Below are positions 45,496-58,127 of a DNA stretch of 64,000 nt, piece by piece. Each line of letters opens with the position of its first letter. Position 1 is the stretch's first letter. The notes under the pieces are model-generated. The model was not told where the DNA came from and ran no database searches. It saw nothing but the letters and a program-made list of their open reading frames with translations. The stretch spans positions 7,331,314 through 7,395,313 of the forward strand of contig NW_003101682.1 in assembly GCF_000003855.2 (NCBI RefSeq), written 5' to 3'. The translations under genes and the position numbers were made by a program. The stretch is from Blastomyces gilchristii SLH14081 (taxonomy: Eukaryota > Ascomycota > Eurotiomycetes > Onygenales > Ajellomycetaceae).

Positions 45496-46953
45496 TCACG
45501 CTCTCGTCCTCCGCCGGTGCCAGAAGCGGGCGGTATCGGAGTCCAACGGAATTTGTGCTTGCTCCATGGCCGTGAAAAGGCGTAATAACGATCCTGGGGG
45601 CTGAACAGAGGCAAATTCAGGCGGTCTTGCACCCACTGTGGTATCTCCCTGGTTGTTGTTAATAGCCTCCAAATCTGGGACGGTAACTCCGAGGGTTTCG
45701 TTCAGCGTATCGAGTTGTACTTCTTTTGCGAATTCAACCAGGCTCGCGAGTAATCTGACCCAGTGGATTAATATCTCAGGATCTACCACCAAGTTGCTTG
45801 GAAGGCGGAATTGGACGGTTTTTCGTTTCGAATGTGTTGGCTGTGGAGGAGCGGGATGTCCGTTGGGCTGGTTCGTGGTTGGGGTTGGTTCGTCCGTGGG
45901 GTCTAGAAGGGAGGAGAAGTCGTATTTATAGTAGGAGTGGGTATTGGGCCGGCAAAATTCGGTAAGACTTGGGTTCATGGCACGGACGACTGATCGCAAA
46001 TCGGGGCATGTGTTTAGGAGATGAGAAGCTAACATATCAGGAGGGCATGAATGGGGGAGATTCGGCGGCCGAAAGTGTGGGCTTTGAAGCGGCGTTAACC
46101 ATCGTCTCTAATATAAGTATAAGTCCGCGTTAATTATATGTATAAAGGTAATAACGAATGGCCATCGATGAGGAAACGGGAACATGGGAGGAACTTACGG
46201 GATTGTTTTGATGAGCAGGGAAGGTATGAAGGCGGAGCATTCTGTCTATCTCTGGTTCATATACCAGCAAGATCATGGCAAGGTTGCGGACAATGTGAAA
46301 GGGGAAACCTGCGCCGGGATTTGTGCCGTTTCCTATGCGTACGTTGAGACTTGTGCTGGGGTTGTACTCAGTGTACATGATTCCGTAGCGCACGATGGGG
46401 TTATAGTGCTCTGATCGTTGTGAGAATACTCGCTGGAAATCAGCCTCCCACCCAGGTCCGTGGATAAAATAGGGCGGGGAGATGATTTTAATCGATTGAG
46501 TTACGTCTGTATATACGAGTTAGCAAGCACTACCACATAACCTGACCCAAGACTAGTTGCTCCTCCTCCTCCTCCTCCTCCTCTAATACCACCACCACCC
46601 CACCCACCGCGGACGCAGCAAGGCAGACAGACAGAGAGGGGATGAAAGGAACATTGGTGCTCACATTCATCGAACCATTCCGGGTTATTGGGGTATATGG
46701 TAGGATCCGTTGTTAGAGTCCAGCATTGATTGTCGACGCCCTGATCTGGGTCATCGTCTATATTGGGGATGACTCTGACGGGGGACCATTGTCCTCTTGG
46801 GCCTTGAGGCTGAACTCGATCGAGACGAGCTGCCAAAACGTGTGCGAGAGTGTCGCCGGGGTATGTGCTAAAAGCGGTGGCCTTCATCGCCGTAAACAGA
46901 TTGGCCTCCACCCGGACGGATAGAGCCATATTGTCCGGAGCTCTTCGTGGCAT
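45496..46953 (-). CDS. Amidoligase-like protein (ATP-grasp-related amide ligase family)
   Basis: Three exons (46665-46953, 46199-46506, 45496-46107) join in phase to 402 aa. Family marks of the Amidoligase_2 group are seen: an N-terminal beta strand LSVRVEANL (FGVEIE-like), WTLTTDPTI (W.V..D.SI), KIISPPYF (VEIVSP.L), LNVRIGNGTNPG in place of the usual HVH.G, then an R(N).YC-like EFCRPN and VQFRLPSNLVVDPEILIHW (IEFR...GT.D...I..W). The family forms amide or peptide bonds, and the role in fungi is unknown. Loss of the His pair in HVH suggests altered or lost catalysis. The first intron carries a (TCC)n tract (46559-46582). No signal peptide. Confidence 0.72.
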
Positions 46954-47275
46954 GATTCTGGACGGTTTAAGGTAAGGGGGATTAAGGTGAAAATTCGGAG
47001 AACAGTGTCAAGGTTCGACAAATAGTCATTATAAAGAGTGGTGATGCGTGTTGGAAGGGTATATTTTTTTTGGTTGAGAGAGAGAGAGAGGGCTGGTCTG
47101 TGTTCCCAAGTGAAAATGATGACAACCAACCCATAGAAAGAAAAGCAAAGTTGTTGAGGATTTATCGAAGCATTGACGTGTTTATTGTAAGGCAAACGAA
47201 TGTTTATTATTATTATTATTATTATTTTCTTTTTTTCTCCGGGGGCGGGCGCGAGAACGGAATATGCATGCAACT

Positions 47276-47319
<44 letters not shown>

Positions 47320-48692
47320 GTCGGGAGGAGAAAAGAGTCCGAATTGTGCATCGCGAGGCAGCGAGGGTTTCTTTCGTAAGGCAACCAACTAACTGTAATT
47401 ATTTTTTTAACTGTTTATCTCGGGCAGCGGGCTGATTCGAAACCCAAGGAGCCTAGATTGTGTCTGTTTTCTGACTGTTATTCAATTTATCCAACGTTTT
47501 CTACGGAAGTAAAAAAGTGCGAACACACACACCAACAAGTCTGGATGTTCCCCCGCAATGCCGTTTGCAGAGAGAGATACAACAAGACTGGTTGAAATGG
47601 TTGTTTCCCCCCCTTTTTTTGCCTTGAGAACGGAAAGAAAGAGGGAATGGATAAGAAGGAGAAGACGAAGAGAGGGGAATGAGTGAAATAATGGAGGAAG
47701 AAGGCCTAGGAATATAAATCGAAGGGAGGGAAAAAATAAGTAAAGAAAAAAAGAAAGAAAGAAAGAAAAAGAAAAAAGAAAAAGAAAAAAAGAAAAAAGA
47801 AAAAGAAATGCCAGCAAAAAGAAAGATGATCGCAAAGTCAGCACAAGATTCGACGATGAAGCCGCAGCGCACGCACTGACTGTGGAATACAAGGCACAAG
47901 GCGCGGGATCTCGCAGGGTCTAGCCCTTTCATCACGTTTGGTAGCTAAAATGCAGCCTGATGCAGAAAACCCAAGCACCAGGTTCGTCGTCTTTCTTGGG
48001 TTTTGGGTTTTGGGTTTTGGGTTTTGGGTTTTGGGTTTTGGGTTTTGGGTTTGGTCTTTTGGATTGATGGAGGTCAGGCTAGACAATTACTGTAACTGAG
48101 GGATGTTGTCGTCGTATGTAGCATGGAATAAATAATAAATAATGGAGAAACACCAAAAGGCCAAAAAGACCAAAAAGACCAAAAAGCGCCCCCCAAAACC
48201 AGACTCTCACGGTGTCAAAAAGCTGTCAACACGGCCGGCGGAAGCGTGGATATTTATTGGGTGGAAATTTTGTTTTGTCGATCGCGAGACTCTTTGGATG
48301 AATGGAATTTACATTTATTTTATATTATTTTTTTGTTTTCTCTCTCTCTCTCTCTTTTATTTATTTATTTTAACTTTTCCTCTCTATTTTTCACTTCTTT
48401 TTTCCCCTTCTTTTCCTGTCTGCCCTCCGTGAGATAGAGATAGGAGACAGAGACAGGAGACAGAGAAGAAGAAGACTCCAAACTGCAACACAGCGCAGGG
48501 CTAATTGTGTGAGGAGACACAGCACTAGTATTAATAATAAATAACTGACTTCTGGGCGAGGAAGGTTTTCTTGACTTCAAATCTGTCAGGTGATAAAAAT
48601 AATAAAACAAGAAGAAGGAGAAAGAAGAGGGGAGAAATCGACAGCAACGAGACAACACAGGGAAAATAATAATACTGCTGCTTACTCTATGC

Positions 48693-48727
<35 letters not shown>

Positions 48728-51259
48728 TAGAGGAGAGGAGAAGAGAGGATTGTCGAGCCGCACCGCGCCGCGCCGCACGAAACGCACGAAACGCCCGGAA
48801 AAGCGGGGAGTGAGAGGAACGGTCTAGAATCCAGACCTGCGTTGATGGCTTCAAGGGAGAGTCAAGGGTTTTGATTTTCGGCTGTGAGTCTGCGATGATT
48901 CGACTGGCCAGCGCAGAGCAACAAGCAAAGCCGCCTCCTGCATATCATTCTGATTGCATGGCTCTTGGACTCTTGGTCTCTTGGACTCTTGGAGCAGCCC
49001 AGTCCGAGGCTAATAATAAGTCTGTCCAAGCCTAGTCCAGTAATCAGTCCCATGATGATAATAATAGTAAGGCACCGAACTACTGACTGACTGCCACCAG
49101 CTGTTGTCTCTGCTTTCTCTGTGTGTCAGGGACGGATTGACTGACTGCTTGGACTAGCCAACCGACTATTTATTATTGGGGGGATTTCGGGTGTTGCTGC
49201 ATAATTATTAAATAATATTTGGGGGGTCCTTCAAACCCCTTCAAACCCTGCCCTGTCCTTGGCCGCGGTGGATTCCTGCAGCTGCGAAACAGACCAAGAC
49301 GAGGTCGTGGCCTGTGGTGGTGTGGTTGTTTTTCTCTTTCTCTTTCTTTTCCTTTCTTTTTCTTTTCTTTTTTTTGCTCTCGTTTTGTGTTGGATGAAAC
49401 CCGGGCCAATCTTTGCTTTTGTCCTGCCCAGACTGCGTTTTGGCCTCGTCTGATACTCTTCATATATGTATGTACTGTACTCCGTACATGGTTTAAGATG
49501 ATAGAGACACACCGAATAAGAATAAGAATAATAATAATAATAATTTGTAGAAAGTCACGCCACAAAAACCGAAGCTAGCATTTTCCTAGACAGCTGACCT
49601 TTCGAGACACTTCACTTGCACAAGGCCCACCCCTCGCCCCTTCCACCCAACCCATATTAATAATTGCGGGCTCTGTCTCTGTCTCTGGTAACTAGTCTGG
49701 CAGATGGCATAAGTTACTATACTATAACTTTACTACGACAGACACGGTTGACATCGATTTGGCGCTGACCTGACCTGACCTGACTCGGGAAGTCGATTAT
49801 CACCAACAACACCACAACCACCACCGGCACAGCTAAACACAACGCCTGAGGAGTTTATATATATATATATATAATGTCATACAAGTCATACAAGAATTAT
49901 TGACGGTCTCTGATTCCGGAACGATACTTCGAACTGTCAAGGAGCCAGCCAGCCTCATGATTTTGGGACTGGAATCCCGCCACGTGCTGGCCTCTGCTGA
50001 AACTCTATCCAAGCCCCTCCAGTTCTGCACGCTCCCGTGCGCACTGTCGAAATATACCCCGTATTTGTACATATATATATATAAAATATATATATATATA
50101 TATGTATATGTATATATGTATAATAAAATAGAGAACCAATCTCCAGCCCGTTCGTCCCCTTCCGGCTATTTAACATTACTTTATTTATCATGACAGACCA
50201 GTTTGCGTTTTCCTACCCTTCGCTACTGGAGGGCTATGAGAACTGAACCTCCCCCGCCTGTTTGATTCTGATTGATTATTATTCTTTTTTCTTTCCCCTC
50301 TGATTTCAGGCTAGGGAGCAATAATAATGAAGATGGCAAATCGTTCAGGGAACCCCGCAGCATGGGATCCTAAGCAAGGCCATATCACGAATTCCCATTC
50401 CCCGCAACCCGCTAGAGATGGGACGTCGTGGTTGGCTTTTGATATTCATATCTATCACTATCAGGTTGGTCTGCTGCTGCTGCAATAACTATGAACACAG
50501 GACAACAGGTATGTATGGAAGCGGGTTACACTCGCTACACATGAAGGGGGCAAAAACGATGGCTTTGTCTTTTTTTTTTTTTTTTTTGCTTGGTGTAGAG
50601 ATCGTGGAGGGGAGGGATGGGGGATGGGATTTGTGACACTACATCACATACATGTGTAAACGACCATGGGGGTCTGCTCTATGATTACACACCCGCGTTT
50701 AACCCCTCTGGTGATGCTGGAGCTCTCAGCAGGGGAGGGGAGGGGAGAGGGGGAAGGGGTTCAGTGATAGATATTTTGACTGCGTGTAGTTTGTGGCTAC
50801 ATGGCACAGCAGCAGAGCATGGCATGGCATTGAGTGCATGCACATCTCATCAAAAATTTTATAGAGTGTACAGATCTTCAGCTGCTCTATCAGTGCTGCA
50901 ATATTGATCCCTTACACACTTTCTTCTATACACATGACAGGGTATATATATGTGCATACAGCACGTACATATTCAATCCCATCCTAATGTGATATAATAG
51001 TCGTCCTCCCCTCCCATACCCCCCCCCCCCCCCCCGAGAATAAGATGACGGATGAGTATATAACTCAAGAGATGATATTGTCAAATATGAGGGTGATAAG
51101 GAGGAGAAAGATTTTATATTTTTTTTTTTACAGTAGGGGGAAGGGAGTATAGCACCGGGGAGGGGAGCTTTTTTTTTTGCTCGTACAGTGCATAGTAGCC
51201 TATTCCGATCAATATCACAACAGCATGGTCCTCGCGTATTTTCTATCTATGTAGCTGGG

Positions 51260-51293
<34 letters not shown>

Positions 51294-52980
51294 CCGACAA
51301 TGCATATTACATTTGTGGTAGTTCATGGGGGGTATGCACACAGGGTAGATTAGGTATGCGTGTGGGGGCTATGGGACGAGATAGTTATGTCGGGCGCTTT
51401 GCGCAGGGGGGGGGGGGGATTTTCCTTCTTTCTATATAAGTTTGGCAATTATTGCAGTATCTAGGTTGCATGTGAGGTGTACTCCGTATTGAATGAAGCC
51501 TTTGAGATAGATAGGTAGTTAGCCCGGTCTGCGTTTACAGATCTCAATCGCTACCATCCATATCGTTATCTAGATCTGATCTAGTATTAACAGCCGCCCC
51601 CGCCCATGGCCATACGGCGGACGGAGTTCAATCAGCTGGGTTAAAGTTTAGTCATAGGTAAAATATGCATTGTAAGTTATATATATCTAACTTTACTGTC
51701 ATGGGCACAATGCAGTGTTTTCAGATATTTAGATACATTCATGAGCACGCCGCGGCCATCAACTATTTAAGCCATCAACTATTTAAACGAAATACTCTTT
51801 CTTCCAACCCTCCTCCCCTGATCTCGCTGGGATGATAGCTGGACACCTTGATGTAACCTTTTTCAGTTTAGCCCTGTATTTAAGATCGGTGCTTGTCTCT
51901 TCCAAGATTTGAGTGTTCAGGGGCCGACCAGTCTGTCTCCTCAGTACGGAGTACTGCAGGAGTCTAAAATGGAGGAGGTTTTCTGACCAGGGGGATCAGA
52001 GTTAAACCTTGAAAGTATTGTACATGTACGTGTGTGATGGTGATGGTGAGTGATCTTAGGTTGGCCTCAAGGATTTCTGTTGTCATGAAATGGGAAGAAA
52101 TGACAATATCTAGATATCTACTACGGAGTACTAGGGACGTTGTTCTATGCTCTTTATATATAGATATATATTTCATCAGGAGAAATTTTCTGCGCGATGC
52201 TGGGAAGTAATAATGTGATGTAATGTACAGTACAAGATAATATCAATCTCGGCAGTTTCAAGATGGCTTAAATACTGATGATTTACACACCGCGGACCGA
52301 GAGAAGAAAGAGCCTTGATAATTCGATCCTTACTTTAGACGTTTCCCTCAACCCAGCAAGTAGTGACTGACCACGGGGGGTTGGGGGTTGTGTGTGTGTG
52401 CGCATGGCACAGGACCTTCCTCCCTCCCCTAGCAAACTACGATGCGGACATATTTAGATGGATTCCAGATGATCTTCTTTCCCATCATTCGCTTCCTCGC
52501 TTCCTCGCTTCCTCGCTTCCTCGCTTCCCTCCTCGTTTCTCTTTACTCTGAGTAGTTACCCCGGGCAAGCCACTATTTCCTATTTCCCATGCCCGTCGTC
52601 GTCGTCGCCTGTCGCTCTTTTAAACACCCCATCATTTTCAGCACAATACGAGGTGGAGATAAGACACTTCACACAGACAAACAAACTGCGGAGCTTTGGT
52701 GGGCTCGCCATCAGGCTAGTTGTAGTTACACACGCCCCGGCGCCGCTTTTCGAGTGGAAGAGGGTACGGGAGTGAGAGAGAGAGAGAGAGAGAGAGTGGG
52801 AGCCAAAGAGCACACATACATATATATATATATACCCTTTCAACAGATATCGAGGGGGAAACCGATATTTGAAAAAAAACAAAAGATTCGACGGCGGAGA
52901 GAGAACCTCGGATGACAAAACCTTCTCGCAACTGCTAGTTAACTTAATTTAAAGTTAAATATCCGACGAAGGTTGCCGAG
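46954..52980. other. 6-kb gene desert rich in homopolymers and microsatellites
   Basis: Only chance open frames. It lies between two divergent genes (amidoligase-like and Vps62-like). Contents: 40-T run (47278-47317), A/G-rich tract (47650-47815), TTTTGGG array (47998-48054), (TTA)n at about 48692-48725, CT/GA tracts, (TA)n at 49857-49873 and about 50076-50126, 17-C run (51019-51035), 33-T run (51261-51293), (GA)n at about 52774-52796. Four TACGGAGTA/TACTCCGTA motifs lie in it (49478, 51480, 51945, 52122). Untranslated leaders or non-coding RNA could be here, but I cannot show them. Confidence 0.6.
47998..48054 (+). repeat. (TTTTGGG)n array, about 8 units
   Basis: A clean 7-bp tandem array, G-rich on the plus strand, flanked by unique sequence. 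Four or more GGG tracts spaced by TTTT could form a G-quadruplex. It is not the usual TTAGGG fungal telomere repeat. Confidence 0.9.
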
Positions 52981-54496
52981 ATGTGGCGGAGATCGCACCG
53001 GACCCTGTCCACGGTCGTGGCATCGCTCCTGATCCAATGTCTCAGATACGCTCTACTGGTCGATGCAACTCCCGCCTCAACTTGCCCAGCCCAACACGAC
53101 AGTCTCCCGGACTTTGTGCTTGAATATGGTAGGTTGATGAAGTGGAAGAGCTTTTCTTCTTCTTCTAACTTTATTTCCCACTTTATTTCTATTTTTATTT
53201 CTATTTTATTTCTGGTTCAGTGCTATACTGCCAGTCATTGTATGCCCCTATGAACGGAAGAATGAGCGAAAAATGGTAGCATCAATATATTCTCGTCACT
53301 CTTTCTAACAAAATATTTCCCATAAACTACCACCACCATGTAGCCCCCCTGATCTACCTGCACAGCGAAGACCCATACATGCCCTCCGCGTTCGCGACGC
53401 TGCTTGAAAACTCAATCCCCACAATCAACTATACGCCTGTCGCAGATGTCCCGTCGCCCCTGACGCTCGGCAATCTTGATTCGCTGAATATTCTGGGCGG
53501 TGAGGATATCTTCCTCACCTCGAAAGAGGGCATCAGAGCGCTTCCGGAGTGGTTCAGGGGCACCAGACCCGATAGGACTGGAAAGACTGTGGACGCTGTC
53601 TCGTCCGTCATTGTTGTGAGGGACCATGGTGATGGGAAGACGGTTGATGTGTTTTATTTTTATTACTTTGCGTAGGTTCTCTTTTCTTTCTTTTGGTTTC
53701 TGTTAATTTTTCGGGGAAAGAGTTGATAAGCCGCAATATGATAATTGACGATGATTGACCCTAGGTATAACCAAGGAAACACGGTCATCGGGATCCAATT
53801 CGGCAACCATGTCGGGGACTGGTGAGTTTACCTTTCCTTTCCCGATGGATGTATGAATGAACTAGCGGGAATGACGTACCTGATCCAGGGAACACAACAT
53901 GATCCGCTTCGAAAATGGGGCGCCACAGGCTATCTGGTACAGCCAGCATTCAGCCGGTCAGGCATTCACCTACGAAGCTACGGAGAAGCAGGGTCTCCGT
54001 CCAGTGGGGTATAGCTCCAATGGATCGCATGCTGTCTATTCAACTCCTGGGTAAGTTTCGCCGTTCTTACCTTCCGCTTCTCCAGACAAGAGAATGCGGA
54101 ATAATAAACCTGACTGAAAACCCCAACCCAAGAACCCACGACCACACCATCCCAGGCTTCAACCTGCCGGGCGGCCTCCTCGAAGACGAAACAGACAGAG
54201 GCGTCCTGTGGGATCCCCTCCTGAGCGCGTACGCATACAGCTACGACAACGCCACCGAGATATTCACGCCGTACGATGCCAGCACGCCCACGAGCTACCT
54301 GTATTTCGACGGCAGGTGGGGTGACCAGCAGCTGCCCGATGATGCGGAGGGGCAGATCGTCCTGTTTGGACAGCGGAAGTATGTCTCTGCACCTAATGGG
54401 GTGAAGTTCAAGCGGCTGGTGAGGGAGGAGGTTTGTCCTGGGGATGGGGAGTGTGTTATTTATGATGAGGTTAGGGTGAAGAGGAGGGGTGTGTAA
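52981..54496 (+). CDS. Secreted Vps62-family protein
   Basis: Five exons (52981-53128, 53344-53671, 53765-53821, 53889-54050, 54133-54496) join in phase to 352 aa. Residues 1-30 form a signal peptide (MWRRSHRTLSTVVASLLIQCLRYALLVDA minus the end, i.e. basic start and hydrophobic core). The family body follows: EYAPLIYLHSEDPYMPS (48-64), SPLTLGNLDSLN, a FYFYYFAYNQGN strand, GNHVGDWEHNMIRF (about 172-186) and NGSHAVYSTPGTHDHTIPG, then a WDPLLSAYAYSYD end. These are marks of the Vps62/DUF946-type fold found in fungi. Yeast Vps62 is linked to vacuolar protein sorting, but the molecular role is unknown. The signal peptide suggests entry into the secretory route. Confidence 0.9.
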
Positions 54497-55963
54497 GAGT
54501 GGAGGGGCGTTTATATACATACCTACTTAATGAGGGCATTCTAATTCTATCTGTTACGAGGTTCAATGGTGAATGCGGAGGCGAGTGGTTTCCTTTTTCT
54601 GTGTGAGGATATGACATGAACCTGCGTTGATTGATTGCCTTGATTGTTTTGCGCTGGCTTTCCTTTGTGTGTTTCCCCTTGAATGACTTAAAATTTATGA
54701 TACCCCTGCCATGGACGAATGAGGAACTTGAAGGCGCTGCGGGGGATTGAGGTAAGGAAGGAATTATGTATTTTTTCTCTCAGGAAACAATAGTTATAGC
54801 CTCGGGCTCTCTCTTTTCCCAAAGCGGCCGAGAACCTTTCTTTCTTAGCTTCAGCGAATGTACTCCGTAGAGTTAGTTATATCCCTCCATCGCCTCAATG
54901 GCCAACGGGCAGACGAGCGGGGGTGGGTTGTTGTTGAGTTGCAATGTTCCTCCCACTTAGATGTATTCAGTCATGGGTCGATCTCTATGTATGTATGTAG
55001 GAACCACATTTTCCCACCAGCCACATCTCCCTTGACGCCCTGCTTCCTGCTTTCCTGCAGCTTTTAGAGAGGCAGGCCATAGCAAGAGCTGACTCGGGAT
55101 GAGCTTGTTCTGGGAGTGGTTGGTTGAACGTGTTTGGTTTGTGCGGGTATTTCTCCCTTGCTTTTCTGAGGAGAGAGACTCTCTCCTCTTATATTTTTAG
55201 AGATCAGCACATGAAAAAATAAAAAAATTAAAAATTAACAAAAAAGAGAAGAAACGCTGTTTCAAAGCGAATAATATCAGCGTGTGTACCGTATCAAATG
55301 AAGCTTGTTTGACCGAGCCTCCGTGCTGAAATTATCAGAATGCAATGTCTGGAAGGTTGCAAGCGCTATTCCCAGCTAGCCGCGCGCGACTAGCCATTAT
55401 TATTATTCCTTTGGAGGGGGGTCACTCAGATGCTTTTCGAGATTGTTGATGGGAACCTGCATTTGTATCTGCAGGTATGGTATTGTCTCCTCTCTTAAAA
55501 AAATAAAAACAATAGAAATAAAAAGGGCAGTAGGGGGTTTGGTTATTGAAAATCTACCGACTGAAATTCAAGCAGGACACTCCACGAAATCCGGAGAGCT
55601 TCCAAATGCTTGCTACTAGCTTGGAAAGCCAAAGACAAAACTAATAAACCAAACCAAAAACAAAATTCGCCCTCGAACTGGAACCGTGCGGATCCTCGGG
55701 GGGGAGACAAACCACATCCATATATTTATATCAGCGTGTGTGCAACGACAACACAACCCAATAATGCCAACCCAAGGCACAGCGCAGGAGGGTGTGACAG
55801 CTCCAGGTATGAGTCCGAGCTCACTTGACTCGGATGGCCTCGATTCCATGTTGGATTGATTGTTTCTGCGTCAGGCGAAAGAGCAATAAATAATATTAAA
55901 CCATCCAATGCGACATTGAATGAGAGCTAAACCAATAATAAATAACTGACTCTCTGGTGATAA
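54497..55963. other. Intergenic, no supported gene
   Basis: 3' flank of the Vps62-like gene and further non-coding DNA, with a TACTCCGTA at 54861-54869, A-rich stretches near 55210-55250 and 55498-55525, and chance open frames only. Confidence 0.55.
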
Positions 55964-55968
55964 CTAAC

Positions 55969-56050
55969 TGTAGGCTACTGGGGCAAAAGAGCTCGATCAC
56001 CACCAGCGCACTGCTGGTAGAAGGGCCGACCAACCGCAGGACCCCCAACA
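55969..56050 (+). repeat. Tiny LTR-like element (82 bp) with perfect TSD
   Basis: TGTAGGCTACTGGGGCAAAA .. GACCCCCAACA, flanked by CTAAC at 55964-55968 and 56051-56055. It is the inverted relative of 32036-32116. An internal hairpin CACCACCAGC..GCTGGTAG is shared. There is no internal coding DNA. Confidence 0.82.
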
Positions 56051-56055
56051 CTAAC

Positions 56056-58127
56056 CAGGTAGTTAATAATGTAATAATGTATGGAGCGAGTACCTCCGTA
56101 CCTTGATACAGAAATCCCCACGGGCTTGGCAACTGTTTCGACTAAGGCGTGATACGTCCTGTACTGTATGGACTGTGTATCAGTCCTGTGTACTGTACTG
56201 TACATTACTCTGTACTGTACATACATGTGCTGTACAGAGTATGCAGGGAAATGAAGGGGAAGGAAAATTATCGGACCGTATTATCGTATTGCTAGTGTTC
56301 TTACCCCTGAATCGGGGCTACAAGAGACAGAGACAGAAAAAAGGGGGCAGCATTGATGGTTAACTACGGACGGGGGTAGAGTTGAGGGATAGAGTGAGGG
56401 TGAGGTGAAGGTGAAGGTGATGGTGATGAAGAACTGCTACTGATTCTTCTTCTTCTTCTTCTTCTTCTCCTCCTTCAGTTGGTGGCTATCTAACTACTAA
56501 CCATGCGTACAGAATAATGTGCTATTCCCTGTGATATTATTCCTGTGGCGCGGAAGGGGCTTTGTTTGAGGCTTGTGAAACAGCGGAGAAAAGAGCTACG
56601 CAGCGGTAGGGTAGTTAGGTAGATATACAAAAAGTGGAAAAATAAAATAAATAAATAAAAATAATGTCCAAAGAGGCCTAACGCGGTAATTTCGTTCATC
56701 TTTTCGCCTGCTTGCTCGCTGTATCGTATCTTCATCTCCTTCATCATCTTCCCTCCCTCCTCCCAGTCCGTCCATCCTTTTCTCTTCTTTTTCTCTTTCT
56801 CTCGTTCGTGTGCGCTGTTAGTGACGCATCCCCTTTTCTCTGCCAACCCTTGCTCTGCCGGGTTAGTTATTATTATATCACCAACCCCCCTGCGACGTTC
56901 GTCGAGTGAGACTTGGTTGGCGCTCTTCGCAGTGAGTGCAGTGGTTAGTGCCTCTGTTGGTCTCCTGTGGCTTAAGGGGGTTCTCCTCATCTGCTTCACG
57001 CAGCAAGCCAGGCTCGATCGACTTCGACTGGGACGTCCCTCTCTCTCCTCTCTCTCTCTGTTCTCCCTCCTCCCTCTAAAGTTACCTCCGTTCCTTTCAC
57101 TATTCTTCGCTTCGATCTCTCTCTCTCTCTTTTGTATCTATCCCTTGTGCTCCCGCCGTCTGCGTGTTATTATTGGGGGCGATCGGCACACCAACTCTCG
57201 AACGATCGAAATTTACATACCCGGAGCTCTTCCTCTTTTTCAAGGCTGGTCTACTTTCATTGACAATCGCTTGCTGGGCTTGTTGATGTCGTCGTCTCCT
57301 ACCCACCCTTTAGTTCTTATATCTCAATCCCATCGTTCATCTCCTTCTCCTCTGCCGGGTGATTGATTGATCTCGTTGGCTGTACGTTTTTGCCTTTGCT
57401 TTGTCTTTGTCCTGACCCCGACGGGTTTCTGTGTTGTTGTCATTGGACTGACCCCTTGCCCTCCCCCCCCCTCCCAGTTGCGCCAGTTGGACCGACCTTA
57501 GAAACTCGCACACCCTGTACGATCTCACGTATCGCATCCATCGCTTCGCATCGAATATCCTGTCGCCCTCCGTGGTGCTGTTGGCTATCCTATTCTGCTT
57601 CCGTCCATAGGGTTTCCCATAATTCCACGTTATTCTAACTCTACATTTCTCCCCACTCAAAACTACTGTTCGGTACCAAAAGGAGCAAGTGAAGTCATCG
57701 CAAAGGTGACTGAGAAGCTGGGGTTACAAGGCTTTCAAACCAGCCCGACGGGGAAAAAAAACAAGTTCCTTAAAAATCGCCCGTGAGTACTTTTTTTTTA
57801 ATCCCCTTAATCATCTAACTTGTAATGCCTCGTGCAATGCATCCCACAATCAACGCGATTGGAGACATGTTTTCTCACCTCAGCTGCACGCACATACATG
57901 TACCATTGGGCCTGGGAACCAACCAACCAGAACCAATCCCCCGTTATTCTAAAAACATTTACTTTGACAACTCACTCGTCAGGGTTCCTTCTTCTCTTTG
58001 TCATTTTCTGTTATTTCTGTCAAAGTTGGAACGAAAAATTTGTCTGCCAATTGTTTTTTACTAGCCGCAAACTCACGTCCCACTGTTTTCTAGATACGGT
58101 TTACATTGGCAAGGCACTAAATCCAAC
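56056..58127. other. Septin gene promoter and long pyrimidine-rich leader
   Basis: No protein gene supported. 56155-56245 is crowded with TGTAC/GTACA words. 56443-56475 is a CTT tract. 56700-57650 is pyrimidine-rich (TCTCTCC runs at 57041-57075 and 57115-57132), typical of fungal promoters and leaders. A candidate leader intron runs 57783-58093 (GTGAGT..TTTTCTAG), placing the start codon 34 nt after its end. Several upstream ATGs in the region would be removed with that intron. Confidence 0.55.

Noticed and set aside
47482..47935. Phe/Ser-rich minus-strand membrane proteins
   Set aside because: Produced by the A/G-rich tract at 47650-47815 read on the other strand.
56821..57366. 181-aa Ser/Leu-rich protein upstream of the septin
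   Set aside because: Pyrimidine-rich leader translated in a favourable frame; the leader intron and context point to untranslated sequence.
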